A program made the position numbers and the translations under genes. DNA of 64,000 bases. Source: Sisyra terminalis (lineage: Eukaryota; Arthropoda; Insecta; Neuroptera; Sisyridae). The notes under the pieces are model-generated. The model worked only from the letters and a program-made list of their open reading frames with translations, searched no databases and had not been told where the DNA came from. The stretch is taken from the NCBI GenBank assembly GCA_958496175.1, contig OY292278.1:16368001-16432000 (forward strand), given 5' to 3'. Shown here piece by piece: positions 36,360 to 48,540 of the stretch (position 1 is its first letter; every line of letters begins with the position of its first letter).

Positions 36360-39300
36360 TTATACATCGATTTAGACCTGAAAGAATGAAAAATTATGAT
36401 TTGGTTTTCTAGTTACGATTTTATACCACAAACTCTAATTCAGATAGAGATCTGTAACTTCAAGGATCTTTGTATTTTACTAGTTCCTACCAACTAACAA
36501 GTATCAAAGTATTCCTTAAATATCTTTCGGGGGCTGATTTATCACGTTTACACTCCAGAAATTGAGTACATTTGATGCTTTTCATTATTTTTGAGCGTTT
36601 CAAGGTTGAATGAAGCTTTAACAAAACAATTGTGGCTTTCATTATGTAAAAGCTTAAATACCAAAGACAAAAATAGAAAAATTAATCGCGTGTTTTTTGG
36701 CATCGAATATATGCTAAAATTTTTCACAACTGAAAAAAGGGTTAAATTATTTCCAAATCTGATTATTTTTTCGGTTTATTCTTTAACAAATGGTGTTGAT
36801 TAATTTATACATTAACTTTTAGCAGACGTGGATTGTATACATTGAAGAGTTGAATAGGCTTACGTTTATTCATTTGGCAGCTTTGAAGCTTTTGATTTCT
36901 ACAAGAATGTTACATTGGTAAGTACAAAAATAAATTAAACGATAGAGTAATATATAACTTTTAATCATTTAAGAGGGCAGGAAAACATTGAGAACTATAG
37001 AAGCTTGGAACATTTTATAATAGACGTAAGCTCAAAAATTATATTAAATAAATTATTTGCTACTCGGTCAACTAAAAATTAAACAGTAATTTTTCTTATA
37101 TAATGTCAACCCTATAATTACCAATACTAATAGTAGTTCGTTGATCTACCGATTTAAGATGTCGATTTAAGATCTTCTATAAGATACACATGGTGATTTA
37201 AAAAAAAAAAAAAAAAAACGAAAATTCCCATAAAAAATTAATTTTTTAAACAGTTTTAATAACTTCATTACTTTGGGATTAAAAGTAAGGACATTAAGGA
37301 CGGATTGTGGATTACTGCTGCAGTATAATATTACTAATATAACAAATTTAGCCAAATACATTTCTCTGTATTTGGATACAACAATACTGACGTATTAGTT
37401 AAGTGTATACATATCTAGAAAAACAACTATGCAATCTCTTAATTCCTGTCGCTCAATTATTGGCCAAACTAACTCATTATTTTATTTTAAAAACAATTTC
37501 ACATATATTAAGATATGGATATCACAGTGCCTTATACTTTGACCTTCGGAAAATGAATTTCAAAAAATGTATGCCATTGAACGTAAAACGATGAATCCTT
37601 AATCAATAAACTGTAAATATGTCGCTCCTATAGAAATAAAGATCGCTTAGTTGTAACAAAAACAATGATTTCCAAATTTTATGCACAAAAATTTTATTTT
37701 GATTATTAATGCTATTTCATCGTTAATAAGGTATATGCATTTATTTAATGTTCATTATTACGTTAAAAAAACTTTCTGTAATAAAAGCTCTGATAATTAA
37801 ATTGGGGTTTATTTTCAATATAATTACATAGCTGATATATTTTGTATGAGAACTATTGTTGTGCTGAATAACAGTAGAATTTTAACGTCTAATTAACTTC
37901 TTAATTGACCATTAAGTTCGAGGGTTTGATTTATTATAACAATCAATTTTGTTTGTCTAAAATATTTGTTTATTACGTAATTTAATTGTACCTCTAGACA
38001 ATGTTATAGATTTTTTTCCCCGAAAAGTATCAAATATTCATTCTATGCTAATTCGTCTGGGACAAAATAAGTGTGTTAGATAATTTCTAAGCACGCCTAC
38101 ATAATTGGCTTCTGGTAAGTGTAGTTTTGTGTTCATCAATTTGAATTGCAAAAAGGAAAAATTCAGTATCACACAAGAAAACGTGATAAGATTGCGATTA
38201 TTTTTCTCCACTTTAGACATTTTCGTACAAACTATCCTTGGTTTTGGTTGTAGAATAGAGAATTTCTTCCCTTTTTTTTTAAACATAAATTGTTTAAAAC
38301 TCATTCAAATTCAAATTTTGAATACAAGTTTTTCACCATAGTTTTGGCAAGGAATTTTTGATGAGTTGAAAGTTTGAACTTTTCGTTGCAAATTTTGAAT
38401 TTTTTGAATGTTTTTGCTTTTTTTTTAGTAAAATAGAGTTGATGTCATTTTTTCTTTGAAAAAGGTCTGTTTTCTGCACATAAATGGAGCGACCCTTGTC
38501 AACGGCATGACTGTTTTTGCTCAAATACGATTAAAAGTTAAATTTTCACACACTAAGTATTTTCATGCATTGATCGATTTTGACAACTTCTCAATCAACC
38601 ATGAGGAACAAAATTGTTCAATTTGAATATTTAAGAATAAAAAAATCAAATCTCAACCAATGGGATACTATATTTAGATAAAAGTAAAACCCTCAATTTG
38701 TTATAAAATATTAAAACAAAAACTTTAAAAACGAGTTAAAAGACGAGTTATAAGACAAAACTTATCCTTTTTAGTCTATTATAGAAAGGTACCAACTATT
38801 TTCTAGTAATTAATTTACTGAGATCAATTTTTTCAAAAGAAAAAACTTAGATTATTTTTTGGAGAAACTTTTATAAATGAAATTTAAAGTTTGCTTTTTT
38901 GGATACTTTTGTGAAACCTTCAAGGGATAAATGATCTTTATGCATTTAAGTCTAAATAAACACGAGTTTATTCTACTAAATAACAAAGTTTTTAAGGTCA
39001 ATAAAATCAATCATTCGTAAAATTATATTTCCCTCACCACTCGATAATTAATCCAAGCAATTAAAACAGACTTGACAAGTTTGAAGCCAATAAAATTTCA
39101 AATAAACCTCCCTATAATTAAACTGTTGTCATCAAAGCAAAGACACGAATAAACATTGCATTTCGGTTGCCAATTAGTAAAATAAAGATTCAAAAAACAT
39201 TTAAACTTTATTATTCTAAGATCATAAAAAGAAACTTATTTTTTTTAAGAATTTATTTGTTGATTTATAAAACAAAATTTCGATAATTTTTTGGAGTTTG

Positions 39301-39935
39301 TGAACCACTTGCACTTGTAATCACTTAAGAACTCTTTTTTAGTTTTTATTAGAAAATGAAGGTATTATGAAGAAAAAAATTATATTTCTTCTAAGTACTT
39401 AAAATGTTAGACTTGCTGGCATTATAAATTTGTAAAGCAACAGAAAATTCTTGATCGAATTCCAATGAAAATGACAATTTTTACAGAAAACCAGCCCCAA
39501 TCTAGAAACTTTAAAAACATTACAATAACAAATACTACCCTTAGAGTATGGATTACTAAAGTGGTCGATATAGACACCTTAGAGTCGATTTAACACTATT
39601 GGATGTATTGGGTTAGCTAAATCTAGAAAGTCGAAGATGAAACAGTTCTTAGTATTCCAATAGCACATACCTAATCGGGTATGAACAATTTTCAAATCAT
39701 TATATAGTAAATGCTGTAAATTTCTGTACCAAAAAGAAATTATAAAATTCAAAGTTTGGCACCTTTTGAATTGCTCAGAAAGAAATTGATGAAACTAAAG
39801 GGGAGTAGGAATATCCTCTTCCCCCCGCCAAAACTGCCTTACAAAAGAAAAAGCCTCAATTTATAGATTAAGATTGATCCATGATTATTTTATGCCTCAT
39901 CACATAGCAGTTACAGAGGGATTCAATGCTTCTTG
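36360..39935. other. No recognised gene
   Basis: There is an 18-base poly(A) run at about 37200. Long but featureless minus-strand frames lie at 38038-38304 and 38333-38524 in different frames and match no family I know. Confidence 0.5.
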
Positions 39936-40085
39936 ATGGCTGTTGAAGAAGTTTGCTTGGCAATCGAAATACGTATCTGGGCTCTACGCCAAAAATGTAA
40001 AAAATGTTTGAACTTTTATTTAAAATTTAATTGAATACTTTTATAAATTATAATACATAATGAGACCACAATAAACTTTATTGTA
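39936..40085 (+). repeat. Dispersed repeat family T, copy 1
   Basis: The landmarks are GAAGAAGTTTGCTTG, AATCGAAATACGTATCTGGGC, a TTTGAACTTTT block and GAGACCACAATAAACTTTA. The same order recurs at 50400-50505, and the first half recurs inverted at 50310-50390. Confidence 0.7.
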
Positions 40086-42593
40086 TAAACAGTAATAAAT
40101 GTGTAGTTATTTGGACGAAAAAAAAATACTAACATTGCACCAACAATAAATAACAATAATTTTATCAAAAGAAAACTACTTTTTTATTAGGCGATAAGGG
40201 ATTACCAAAAATTATATTGGGGTCGATGATTAAAAAAGATTTGCGACTTCTGCCTTAGACAAAAGTAAATAATATTATTACTTCAAAGTGTAACATCAAT
40301 ACTTGAAAGAATAAATCCCTAAAATTAGATATTAATTGTCCTGGAAAAACCAATCAACACATGTATTAACTATTTAAACAGAACTAAAGACATATTTTAT
40401 TCCTGCAAAGACCTACAAAAGTATAAATAAATTTGTTTTCCTTTAGTGTACCGGCGTTAGATAAAAAAATGTATTAATCACTTAAAATGCAACTCTCAGC
40501 CAAAACTATTTCCTGAAAAATTAGTTTTCTACAAAACATTGTACAGAATGCCATTTTTGTTTCATATTTTATACATTTGGTTACATGACTAACATGTAAA
40601 CGAGAAAATTGGAAAAATATTTTATTGAAATTATTCAAATCTAATTGGAACCTCGATATTATAAACAAATTTTCAAAAATACAGGGTATAAGTAAATATT
40701 GTTTATTTTAATTTTTGTAATACTTTATAAAAGAGTACAAAATTTCATACATACAACAAAGGAACATAAAGCATTACAAATTCAAAATATTTTTCCTTTA
40801 TTATCCGTTGGTGCTTACATTTTCATAATTTATTTTAAAAAACCAACATAATTTATTTTTCCTATCCTATTTTTACAAAGTTATTTATTTAACATTTGCA
40901 TCTTAAGAAAGCTGAATAAATAATTCAGTTTTTTGAATTTATAATATGAGATGAGCAAATTCATGATATGTTTATTTTACTTTTTAATGGATGAAATTAT
41001 TTTGATAAGAATTGATCGTTTTTCTTTCCAATTTTTTAGACCTAAATATCCATTTGACATATGTTTTAAACAATGCAAAATTTTTAAATTGATGAAATCA
41101 ACCAAAAGTGAATCAACTTCCGATTAGCTTCTTAACATATAGTTGACAATTGATTTACAATATTGACTAAAGTTTAATGGAAACTAGAAGACCCAGGAAA
41201 TTCGCATCACCAAAAATTAATTTGGGTTAATTGATTCATTGATATCGATAATATTGGCGCATTTTTAAATATTTATATAAATGCATACATAAGAAGATTT
41301 AAAGTTTTAAATGTTTGACTATTTGTGACCCTCAAAGTTTTATTGTTTTTTTAGTCTCCTGAGATCGCTATTAGCCAGGGATTGAATGCATTCTAAGAAT
41401 AGGTATTCCTCTTTTCATCAGTACTTTCTTAAATAGAATATTTGTTTGGCTTTTTATTATTTGACACTTCAGTGCATAGTTAAGGTAGTATTTTTTTTAT
41501 CTTCATAATAGTTTATAATAATACCAAAAATTGCGTAAAAATAAATTAGCTTACGACTTAAATGAAACACAAATTATAAATGCTGTAAAATTTGGAGGCT
41601 CAACATAAATACCAAGTTTAATAAGTACCAAATTCATTAACAAATTGCAATTGGAGATGTTACGAAAACGACGTATACGCAATAGGAAACTGTAATTTAT
41701 CACATAACTCAATTTAAAAATTTCATCTCGCCAGGAATTTCATCCTTGAGGACTCGAAACTATTCCGTTTGTATTTGCAGACGAATAAATCGCTTGAATA
41801 TAACGCGAATGAATAAATTTTCTAATGTTTTTTCTGTGAGACGATAAATACATATTTTTATTTTGTCTGGAAAGATACATTTGTCTCCCATTTTTTTAAA
41901 TATACATATATCTTTCTGGCATTTTAAAAGCCATTTATAGATTGCTTTATAGATTCCTTATTTATATTGAAATGGAAAAATATATTCGTTAAATTAATTG
42001 ACTCTTAAATTCTGTGCTTCAATGTAAGAGGTAGAGGACAGCGACTGAATTTTTTTTCCATTCTTCGCTTCAAATAAATTAGTATATTTCCAAATAATGG
42101 TATACTTCTTGAAGAATAACAATACAAAAACGAATGATTGATTTTGATATATAAATGTACGTAAAAATATTTTGATCAATGAGTAATGAACGTCATCGGC
42201 AATTAGAGTGTATAACGTTATTTTTTTAAAAAAATCAGTTCAAATAAAATGTATTCTAGTTGGTTACAATGAGCATTTACCTACTTTATTGGTTATAAGT
42301 TGATATTTAGGTATTACAGGACTAAAAATAATTAGCAATTTTCAGTTATTCTTTTAAGTAATGCCATTTATTTTTTTCCAACACGAATATCAATTTCTAT
42401 GGGTTGTATAGTTCCAGATCTTTTATCCTAAATCAGGATCAATAGATGCTTGGATGGTTTATGTAAAAAAGATCATACTTCAAATAAATTATTAACAAAT
42501 GTACTTGTATCTGCTTGTAATGAGCTATAAAATTTATTTAATTTTAATTTATAATCAAAATTACTTTGTCAATAGTTTTGGAGAAAATTATTT
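40086..42593. other. No recognised feature
   Basis: A+T-rich sequence. Minus-strand frames at 40474-40668 and 41994-42179 have no recognisable motifs. Confidence 0.5.
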
Positions 42594-43170
42594 ATGCAAT
42601 TCTTATCCATTGAACAGGAAATACAACGTAGAATTAAGCAAACCATAGGAATTTTCACAATGATGAGGAAAATCTTTGGGGATCGAATTTTATCTCTGCA
42701 ACTACGAATAAAAATGGTTAAGTGCTATGTGCTCCCTATTATCTTTTACGAAATGGAAGGATGGATTCTTACCCAGAAATTGGATGATGAAATAACCGCA
42801 TTTGAAATGCGGATATATCATCGAATCCTGAAGATAGCTTGGAGGAATCACGTGTGAAATGTAGAAATGCTAACAAAACTTAATATCCCAAGAACTTTTA
42901 TAATATCTATAAAGAAGAGATAGTTACTGTAGTTCGGCCATGCCATGCTTAGTAACAAATATCACTTACTCCAGCTTACCATTTAGGATCGGATTGAAGA
43001 AAAGAGAGCTCTGGGAATAAGAAGGCCATCTTGGCTAGCCAATCTTTGTGGAAGGTTCGGAAAAAGCACTAGAGGACTCCTCTATGTCGCTGTTTGAAAA
43101 AGCGAAATTGCCAACATAATCGCCAATCTTTAACGTTGGAGAGGCACCAAAAGAACTGAAAATCTTCACC
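42594..43170 (+). pseudogene. RTE-clade LINE remnant (reverse transcriptase C-terminal region)
   Basis: The translated segment contains IKQTIGIFTMMRKIF, LRIKMVKCYVLPIIFY and FEMRIYHRILKIAW, the end of an endonuclease/reverse-transcriptase polyprotein. After a stop and frameshift it continues with GHAMLSNKYHLLQL, EEKRALGIRRPSWLANL and IANIIANL, the typical C-terminal tail of RTE-type elements. It has several stops and at least one frameshift. The catalytic YxDD part is missing because the copy is 5'-truncated. It meets an oppositely oriented remnant near 43170. Confidence 0.82.
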
Positions 43171-43174
43171 ACTG

Positions 43175-43400
43175 AAAATTGGCAATTATTAAACTTTTTA
43201 TTTCTTTAGATACGGCAGCGCGGAATCACTCATTAAATTTGGCCAGCCAGAATCCAGAATATCCTTATTCTTTCCAGAATACTTTTTTTTTCTCCAAAAG
43301 ACCCTCAATGATAAGCTGGAACTGATAGTATTCATCTTTACGCATGTCGTGACCGAAAAACGGTAACTTTTTTTTCTTAATGGAAATCATAAAAGTGGTG
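43175..43400 (-). pseudogene. Second RTE-clade LINE remnant, opposite orientation
   Basis: On the minus strand one frame reads FFGHDMRKDEYYQFQLIIEG, then LEKKKVFWKE, then FRAAVSKEIKSLIIAN, with two stops inside and one after. These match the RTE tail consensus order GHxMR..KY..LQLIIEG, KR..G, FRAAVSK..IA..IAN. The two remnants share the terminal IANx region and are joined tail to tail. This piece is shorter and more decayed than its neighbour. Confidence 0.75.
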
Positions 43401-43490
43401 ATCCATCAAAGATGGAAAAAAGATTCATAGACGGAAGTATGGATCCCCACGTTTTAATAAAAACATTATACATTTTCTTGAAGTTGACTT

Positions 43491-43741
43491 CATGTAAATG
43501 ACTTACCATATACTATTTTAATTATTTTTGAGATTTCATCGATTTTTTCGATGAAAGATCTACCAGACCAATACCGAAACATCATAGTTGAACTTGAAAT
43601 TACGTTTGTAAAGCTATTGCCTATTCTTTGACGAAACTCAAGATTTACCAAAAATATCGCTGCTATCCATAAGAGTGTACGGGAGAATCCAAAATAGTCG
43701 ATTTTACGTTCCTCACGAAAACTTAATTTATCGTAGATCAC
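43491..43741 (-). pseudogene. Possible insect chemoreceptor (odorant receptor-like) exon, perhaps broken
   Basis: On the minus strand a frame of about 80 codons ends at a textbook splice donor (GTATATG then GTAAGT, phase 1). It encodes a hydrophobic segment (SRTLLWIAAIFLV), then LEFRQRIGNSFTNVISSSTM, a basic-aromatic FRYWSGRS, and an amphipathic IEKIDEISKIIK. This layout resembles the second membrane segment and following loop of insect odorant receptors, but there is no diagnostic motif. Just upstream a Met-Asp-Glu start runs into the frame only with a 1-nt shift, so the copy may be a pseudogene. The RTE remnants lie immediately downstream. The sequence shows the frame and donor; the receptor identity is inferred and weak. 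Confidence 0.33.
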
Positions 43742-43992
43742 AATATAGCAAATTTTGAGATGTAGCTTAAACCCTCATCCATACAAAATTCAGTTGACCA
43801 GAAACTGAAGATATATATCACAAACAATGAAATGTGAACCGACTTTAATTTTCATTGAAAAATCACCTTTGGCAATTTGGTCACTTCTGGATTAATGGTT
43901 TCTTTAACAAACATAAGTGGTCTTTACGAATAGGCTACAAACTATAGCAGTCCTCAGTAAATTATAACAAAATATAAAAAATATATATATTA

Positions 43993-44791
43993 GGGTGCTT
44001 TTTTTTTGGGACAATTTTTTTTTTACTTCCAAGTCGAAATTTTGTTGGAAATACTTCAAAAAAAAATCCCTGATAGTTTGAGCTCTTAATATTAAGTACT
44101 CGCTTACAGCGTGTGGATATTTTCCACTTAAAATACATGTAAACTTTGATTTTTTTTTTTAAATTTTTATAACTCAGCGGCATTTTATGGTATCGCCTCG
44201 CTCAAAGTCGGGATTTTTTTACAATTGTATGCTCTACAAAAATGCCTATTGCGGCAAAATCGTATAATAATTTACACGAGCGAGGTATTACGGGTCACTA
44301 AACCTAGATTTTTCATAGATTTCTCGTTTTTCTCTCAGTAACTCATGAATTTCAAGGCCTACAGAAAAAATGTAAATGTCAAATTCATAGGAAATTTAAT
44401 TTCCTACAAAAAAGTTCCAGAAAACTAAATTGTTAAGATCGATATTTCTCGAGATAATGAGTGATGAATTTCTCTTACTATAAAACTTTTACGGATTATT
44501 GAGTAAAATTTAAGAAATTATTGATTTTTTATTCCTTATTAAAAATATGCACTTTTGTAGAGCATACAATTGTAAAAAAATGCCGACTTTGAGCGAGGCG
44601 ATACCATAAAATGTCGCTGAGCTATAAAAATTTAAAAAAAAAAATCAAAGTTTACGTGTATTTTAAATGGAAAATATTCACACGCTGTGAGCGAGTACTT
44701 AATATTAATATTAAGAGCTCAAACTTTCAGGGATTTTTTTTTTCAAGTATTTCCAACAAAATTTCGGCATGGGAGCAAAAAAAAAACACCG
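43993..44791. mobile_element. Long-TIR element (799 bp) flanked by TA
   Basis: The arms 43993-44245 and 44549-44791 are inverted copies of each other, about 250 bp each and well conserved. Landmarks such as GAGCTCTTAATATTAA, the CGCTGTGAGCGAGTACTTA-type block and GGCGATACCATAAAATG occur in both. They enclose a 303-bp unique core. The ends read GGGTGC / CACCG and are bordered by TA on both sides, consistent with a Tc1/mariner-type target. There is no transposase. Frames in the arms that look like proteins are mirror images of the repeat. Confidence 0.8.
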
Positions 44792-44879
44792 TAATATATA
44801 AATAGATATAATTTTTATAAATATATTCCTCAGTAAATATAACCCATAATACTGATCAAATTCAGCGTGACTTAGGCGT

Positions 44880-44960
44880 TAGAGTCGTGGAAAATTGAGT
44901 ATTTCGGATGCGCGCCACTCAAATAAGCTACGGCAGACATTCAAACAATTATATATTCCA
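44880..44960. other. CpG-richer patch
   Basis: This contains GGATGCGCGCCACTCAAATAAG and AGTCGTGG-type sequence unlike the surrounding A+T-rich DNA. No open frame or family was recognised. It could be a control region or a transposon scrap downstream of the minus-strand first exon. Confidence 0.25.
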
Positions 44961-45317
44961 TGCCTAATGGCATCGATAGGTCTTGGAAAAAAATAAGAAA
45001 TTTCAATAAGATTTCTCACAGATTTTGTTTTATTTACGTTTAAAGATAGGAATCGCTACATTAATGTCTCTTTAGAGTTTAGAGTAGATGAACTGGTAGG
45101 TGGTAATAATTCTTTATGTTTAAGATGAATATATTTATGAGAATATAGTTTGCGATTAATTTTCTGATGGAAATAATCTTTAAAAGTTTATTTTCATTTT
45201 CACAGATTTAGAAGATATAACAACAGTTAGCTGTTGTAAACTATCAAAGTATTAGTATAATAAGCAGAAGCTTTGCTTTGGTTTTCATTTTATTCAGAAA
45301 CGTTTTGTTTAACTCAC

Positions 45318-45516
45318 CAATTGTATATGTAGCGCCGTCAATTTGAAACGTAGCGCTCTTGCATTTTTTAAATAATTTCGCATTGGGTGCTGGTTTTCCT
45401 GTCCCTGTATTTGTCGTCACATTGGTATGAGTCGAACGTCCTGTTCGTCGTCCTCGGGGTGGCAATGGGGCTACAGCGGCCTCCTCCTCATCTGACGATG
45501 ACGAACTCATTTTCAT
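45318..45516 (-). CDS. First coding exon of an unidentified gene (66 codons + 1 nt)
   Basis: I do not recognise the protein. From ATG at 45516 (a second Met two codons later) the frame encodes a serine run and acidic block (SSSSSDEEE), AAVAPLPPRGRRTGRS, a Thr/Asn-rich linker, KPAPNAKLFKKCKSATFQID, and then GATYTI. It stops at a consensus donor (ATTG then GTGAGT), so the exon is phase 1 and the fold continues in an unseen exon. Codon use and CpG content differ strongly from the neighbourhood, which supports a real, probably unmethylated, first exon. The disordered acidic/basic N-terminus suggests a nuclear or chromatin protein, and an xIDGxxYxIG start could lead into a small beta-rich domain such as BAH. 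Both ideas are guesses. The next exon would lie at lower coordinates; none could be placed. Confidence 0.55.
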
Positions 45517-45760
45517 AGCTTCTTTTTTTCGCCAGTTTCAAATCACACCCGATTTTCACTCTAATTTCACTGTACACCACGCTGGGAATTATAATAGAAC
45601 TTTTCACGATTTTTCATCATTTGTCCACAGTGATGATTTTCATAAGCATTACATTACTGTTTTATTACATTTCATGTTTACGTCTTGTTTTCGACTGCAA
45701 AGATAGTAAAGCTGCATTTATTATTGTTTGACTTTTCGTTTTGATCTATGATTTTACTTA
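45517..45760 (-). promoter_or_regulatory. Presumed 5' UTR/promoter of the minus-strand first exon
   Basis: The sequence upstream of ATG 45516 has a short A-rich leader and a GTACAGTGAAATT block that could serve as an initiator. No TATA box at proper spacing was found. The call rests only on position. Confidence 0.3.
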
Positions 45761-47616
45761 TCGCTTTACTGGATTTAGAATACGAACATGTTTGAAATAA
45801 CGACTATTTTTAGAAAAATCAACATTAAAGGCTCAGACAGAAAGCCAATAAAGTTTATTGACAGGATTACTAATGTTGATAGGATTTTGCTTATACCACT
45901 CGTAGATCAGCAACGAAAAACTTTTCATTGATAAGTTTATAAAGCTCAAATGTTAAAAACGATGGCGATGATATAAAATATGTAGGTATAACAAAAATAT
46001 CTTATTTCTACAGATAAAGATTTTTTCCATTTTAACTGATAATTCTATTTAAACAGCATTAAAACTTTTTGATTTATCTCACAGAAAACTTTTGAATAGA
46101 ATGGAACAAAATTCTCACCATTGTAAATGTGAGCATATTCAAATTTCTGTCATAAGTTTTAGCCAATATTATTTATATCCCGAAAAGAACAGATATCAAG
46201 TTTTATAAAACGTTTAATTATATTTGGTTTAAAAAATATGCTCTTATATGAAAAAAAAAATGTTTATTTTTAAATTAAAGTCCACTTTAACCGGGATCGA
46301 TGTTAAATGGTGGATGTTTGTATGTTTATTTGCGAGAATTTTACGATTATTTTCACGAGATTTTACACTGATTGGATTAAAATGTGCTTAATTTGATTTG
46401 AATGAAAATGCGCTATGTTGGTTTTAGATTAAAACTTTCGTTTCAGTAAATTGAGGAAATCAAAACAGAATAACGAGGAGCTTTCGAGAGCAATGTTTCC
46501 ACCATTAAAAAAAGCTTACATTTCAGGTAAATAGGCTGTAATATTGGTTCAAATTTTATCTGATTTTTTTGAAAAGTTGCTCATTTAAAGTTTAAACAAC
46601 TTTTTTTATAAAATATTTGAACATTTTTGAGAAAAGATTGGTTAGAGAATTACCACAGAAATTCAAGAAATACCTGGGCAATAAAACGTATTGATAAACT
46701 GTATTAAATTTTCTACCGAAAATTGGGTCAATATGAAAATTTGTACCAAAAATTACAACATAAAAAATATCATTTTGAACTGTAATTAAATTCGTAAAAT
46801 TAATAAGCACAAGTGTGAAAAATTATCAACCGAAAAATTGAGCTTAAAGCATTTGTATTCCAATAATATCTGCTACGATAATATGATAAGAGCAAATTTT
46901 ATTTTTTTCTCAGTATTTGAATTGGTAAGTAATTTTAATAAGAGAATATTATGATGCTTATAAGTCCAAAACCAATTTGTCAGTCAATTATTTGATGGTT
47001 AAAGTATAACGCTGGCCGATTTAAAGCAGAAAAATTTTGTAGTTCGTAACGGGGATTTTAAACAAACCAAAAACCATAAAGTTAAATTCTATTACATGTA
47101 AAAATCAGAAATTTTTATACCCTTTAAATTCAAAATAATTCAACATTAAGTAATTTCACATAATTTGCTGAATAAACTTATTTAATTGTATATTAATTGT
47201 GTAACAAATAACTAATGCATCTAGAAGAAACTAACCATACTCGGAAATACCATTTTCCAGAATTTTATCACTATTTAAACATGGTAGTACTTTTAGATAA
47301 AGAAGTACCAAGGATAGAATATAATATATTGACATCTATATATACTTCACTGTTTCCTACTTCTTCCTTATCTACTGTAATATTTTGATGGCTCAACTCT
47401 TAGGATTTTTACAACAATTTCAAAAGCTTTCAAGCTTTTGGTACCGAAAAGTATAATTATAATATCTGAATCATTGTGGAATTTGACAAATTATCTTTAT
47501 GGTTTTCTGTCCTTTACTAATTAGTTCATTTGGCAACTATCACTCTAGATGCCCGCTTAATACCTCAATTTTTTCCAGCTTTAGGTCGACCACTCCCTTA
47601 AAATAGATTTTTTAAA
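45761..47616. other. No recognised feature
   Basis: A+T-rich sequence. The 72-codon minus frame at 46592-46810 shows no recognisable motif. Confidence 0.5.
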
Positions 47617-47784
47617 TGTTACTTATCATTACTTTATTAGGTCGGCTAAGGTCTTTAGCGACTCTGAGGCTTAAGCAAATCCGTAATCGAGGAATATCAA
47701 AAATTTGCTCGATACGAGGATCGAATCCAAAATCTACCAGTTTTGGAGCGGTCACCTGGTCCACTCGACCACCCGTAAGCTACA
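47617..47784 (-). mobile_element. tRNA-derived SINE, copy D
   Basis: On the minus strand the head reads GTAGCTTACGGGTGGTCGAGTGG, then AGGTGACCGCTC, then GATTCGATCCTCG. The body with GATATTCCTCG and CGCTAAAGACCTTAG follows, and the tail ends AATGATAAGTAAC. It is full length and useful with copy C for a consensus. Confidence 0.83.
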
Positions 47785-48404
47785 ATTTAATTATTATCAG
47801 GCAAATTATTTTTAAGACTTATTAGCAAATAAATAAAATAATAAAATTATATGCATATTGAAAAAAAATTCTTTCAAAAATTTCATTTTGCTCTATTCAG
47901 GAATGGAACTCTGATAAAAGATTTTGAAATGAATCATCCATCATCCAGGATATTTTACAGTTTCTGAAGAGATTCAAGATGAACACTTTGATAATTTTAC
48001 AAAAAAAAAAGTTAAGTAATTGTTTTCTCATTTTTTTTTTACTAAAATTATATCTTATTCATTTTTTTTGTATCTCATATATATGCAAAATAACCGTTAA
48101 AGTATCAATAGTGTGTATATTTACGCTTTAATGTAATTAGAATTACGCCATTTTATATCAAAGATATAAGAAGATACCGCAAAACTTAAGAAATATATTA
48201 TTTCTTAGAAATGTTATACCAAAAATTCCAAAACCAATTTGAGCAACGATGAATATCTTTAGAAGTAAAATTTTCTTTTGCAAAACAAATTAGTTTCATT
48301 GTTGAATCTCTTTCGATGTTTTCACATTGATTAATAATGATCATTAATTTCAATTCCATCCTTTAATTATTATTATCTCTCATTCTAAGATGGTAAAAGT
48401 AAAA

Positions 48405-48540
48405 ATAAATTGGTAAAAATATTCAGAGGACTAGGATTAAATAATATCCAGTCAAAACTATTTATTACATGCGCATGTAATAAATAGTTTTGACTGATTA
48501 TTATTTAATCCTAGTCCTCTGAATATTTTTACCAATTTAT
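48405..48540. repeat. Near-perfect spacerless palindrome (136 bp)
   Basis: The left half (48405-48472) and the right half (48473-48540) are reverse complements with about two mismatches per 68-nt arm. The centre is ATGC|GCAT with no loop. The arms include ATTCAGAGGACTAGGATTAA and its complement. No coding sequence or flanking duplication is evident. Confidence 0.93.

Noticed and set aside
38038..38524. Adjacent minus-strand open frames suggesting one gene
   Set aside because: They are in different frames, Lys/Asn/Phe-rich, without splice sites or recognised motifs.
43962..44805. Two similar 'proteins' on opposite strands
   Set aside because: They are translations of the two arms of the long inverted repeat.
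44880..44960. Second exon of the gene starting at 45516
   Set aside because: Reading on from the phase-1 donor meets a stop after about 19 codons and the acceptor is poor.
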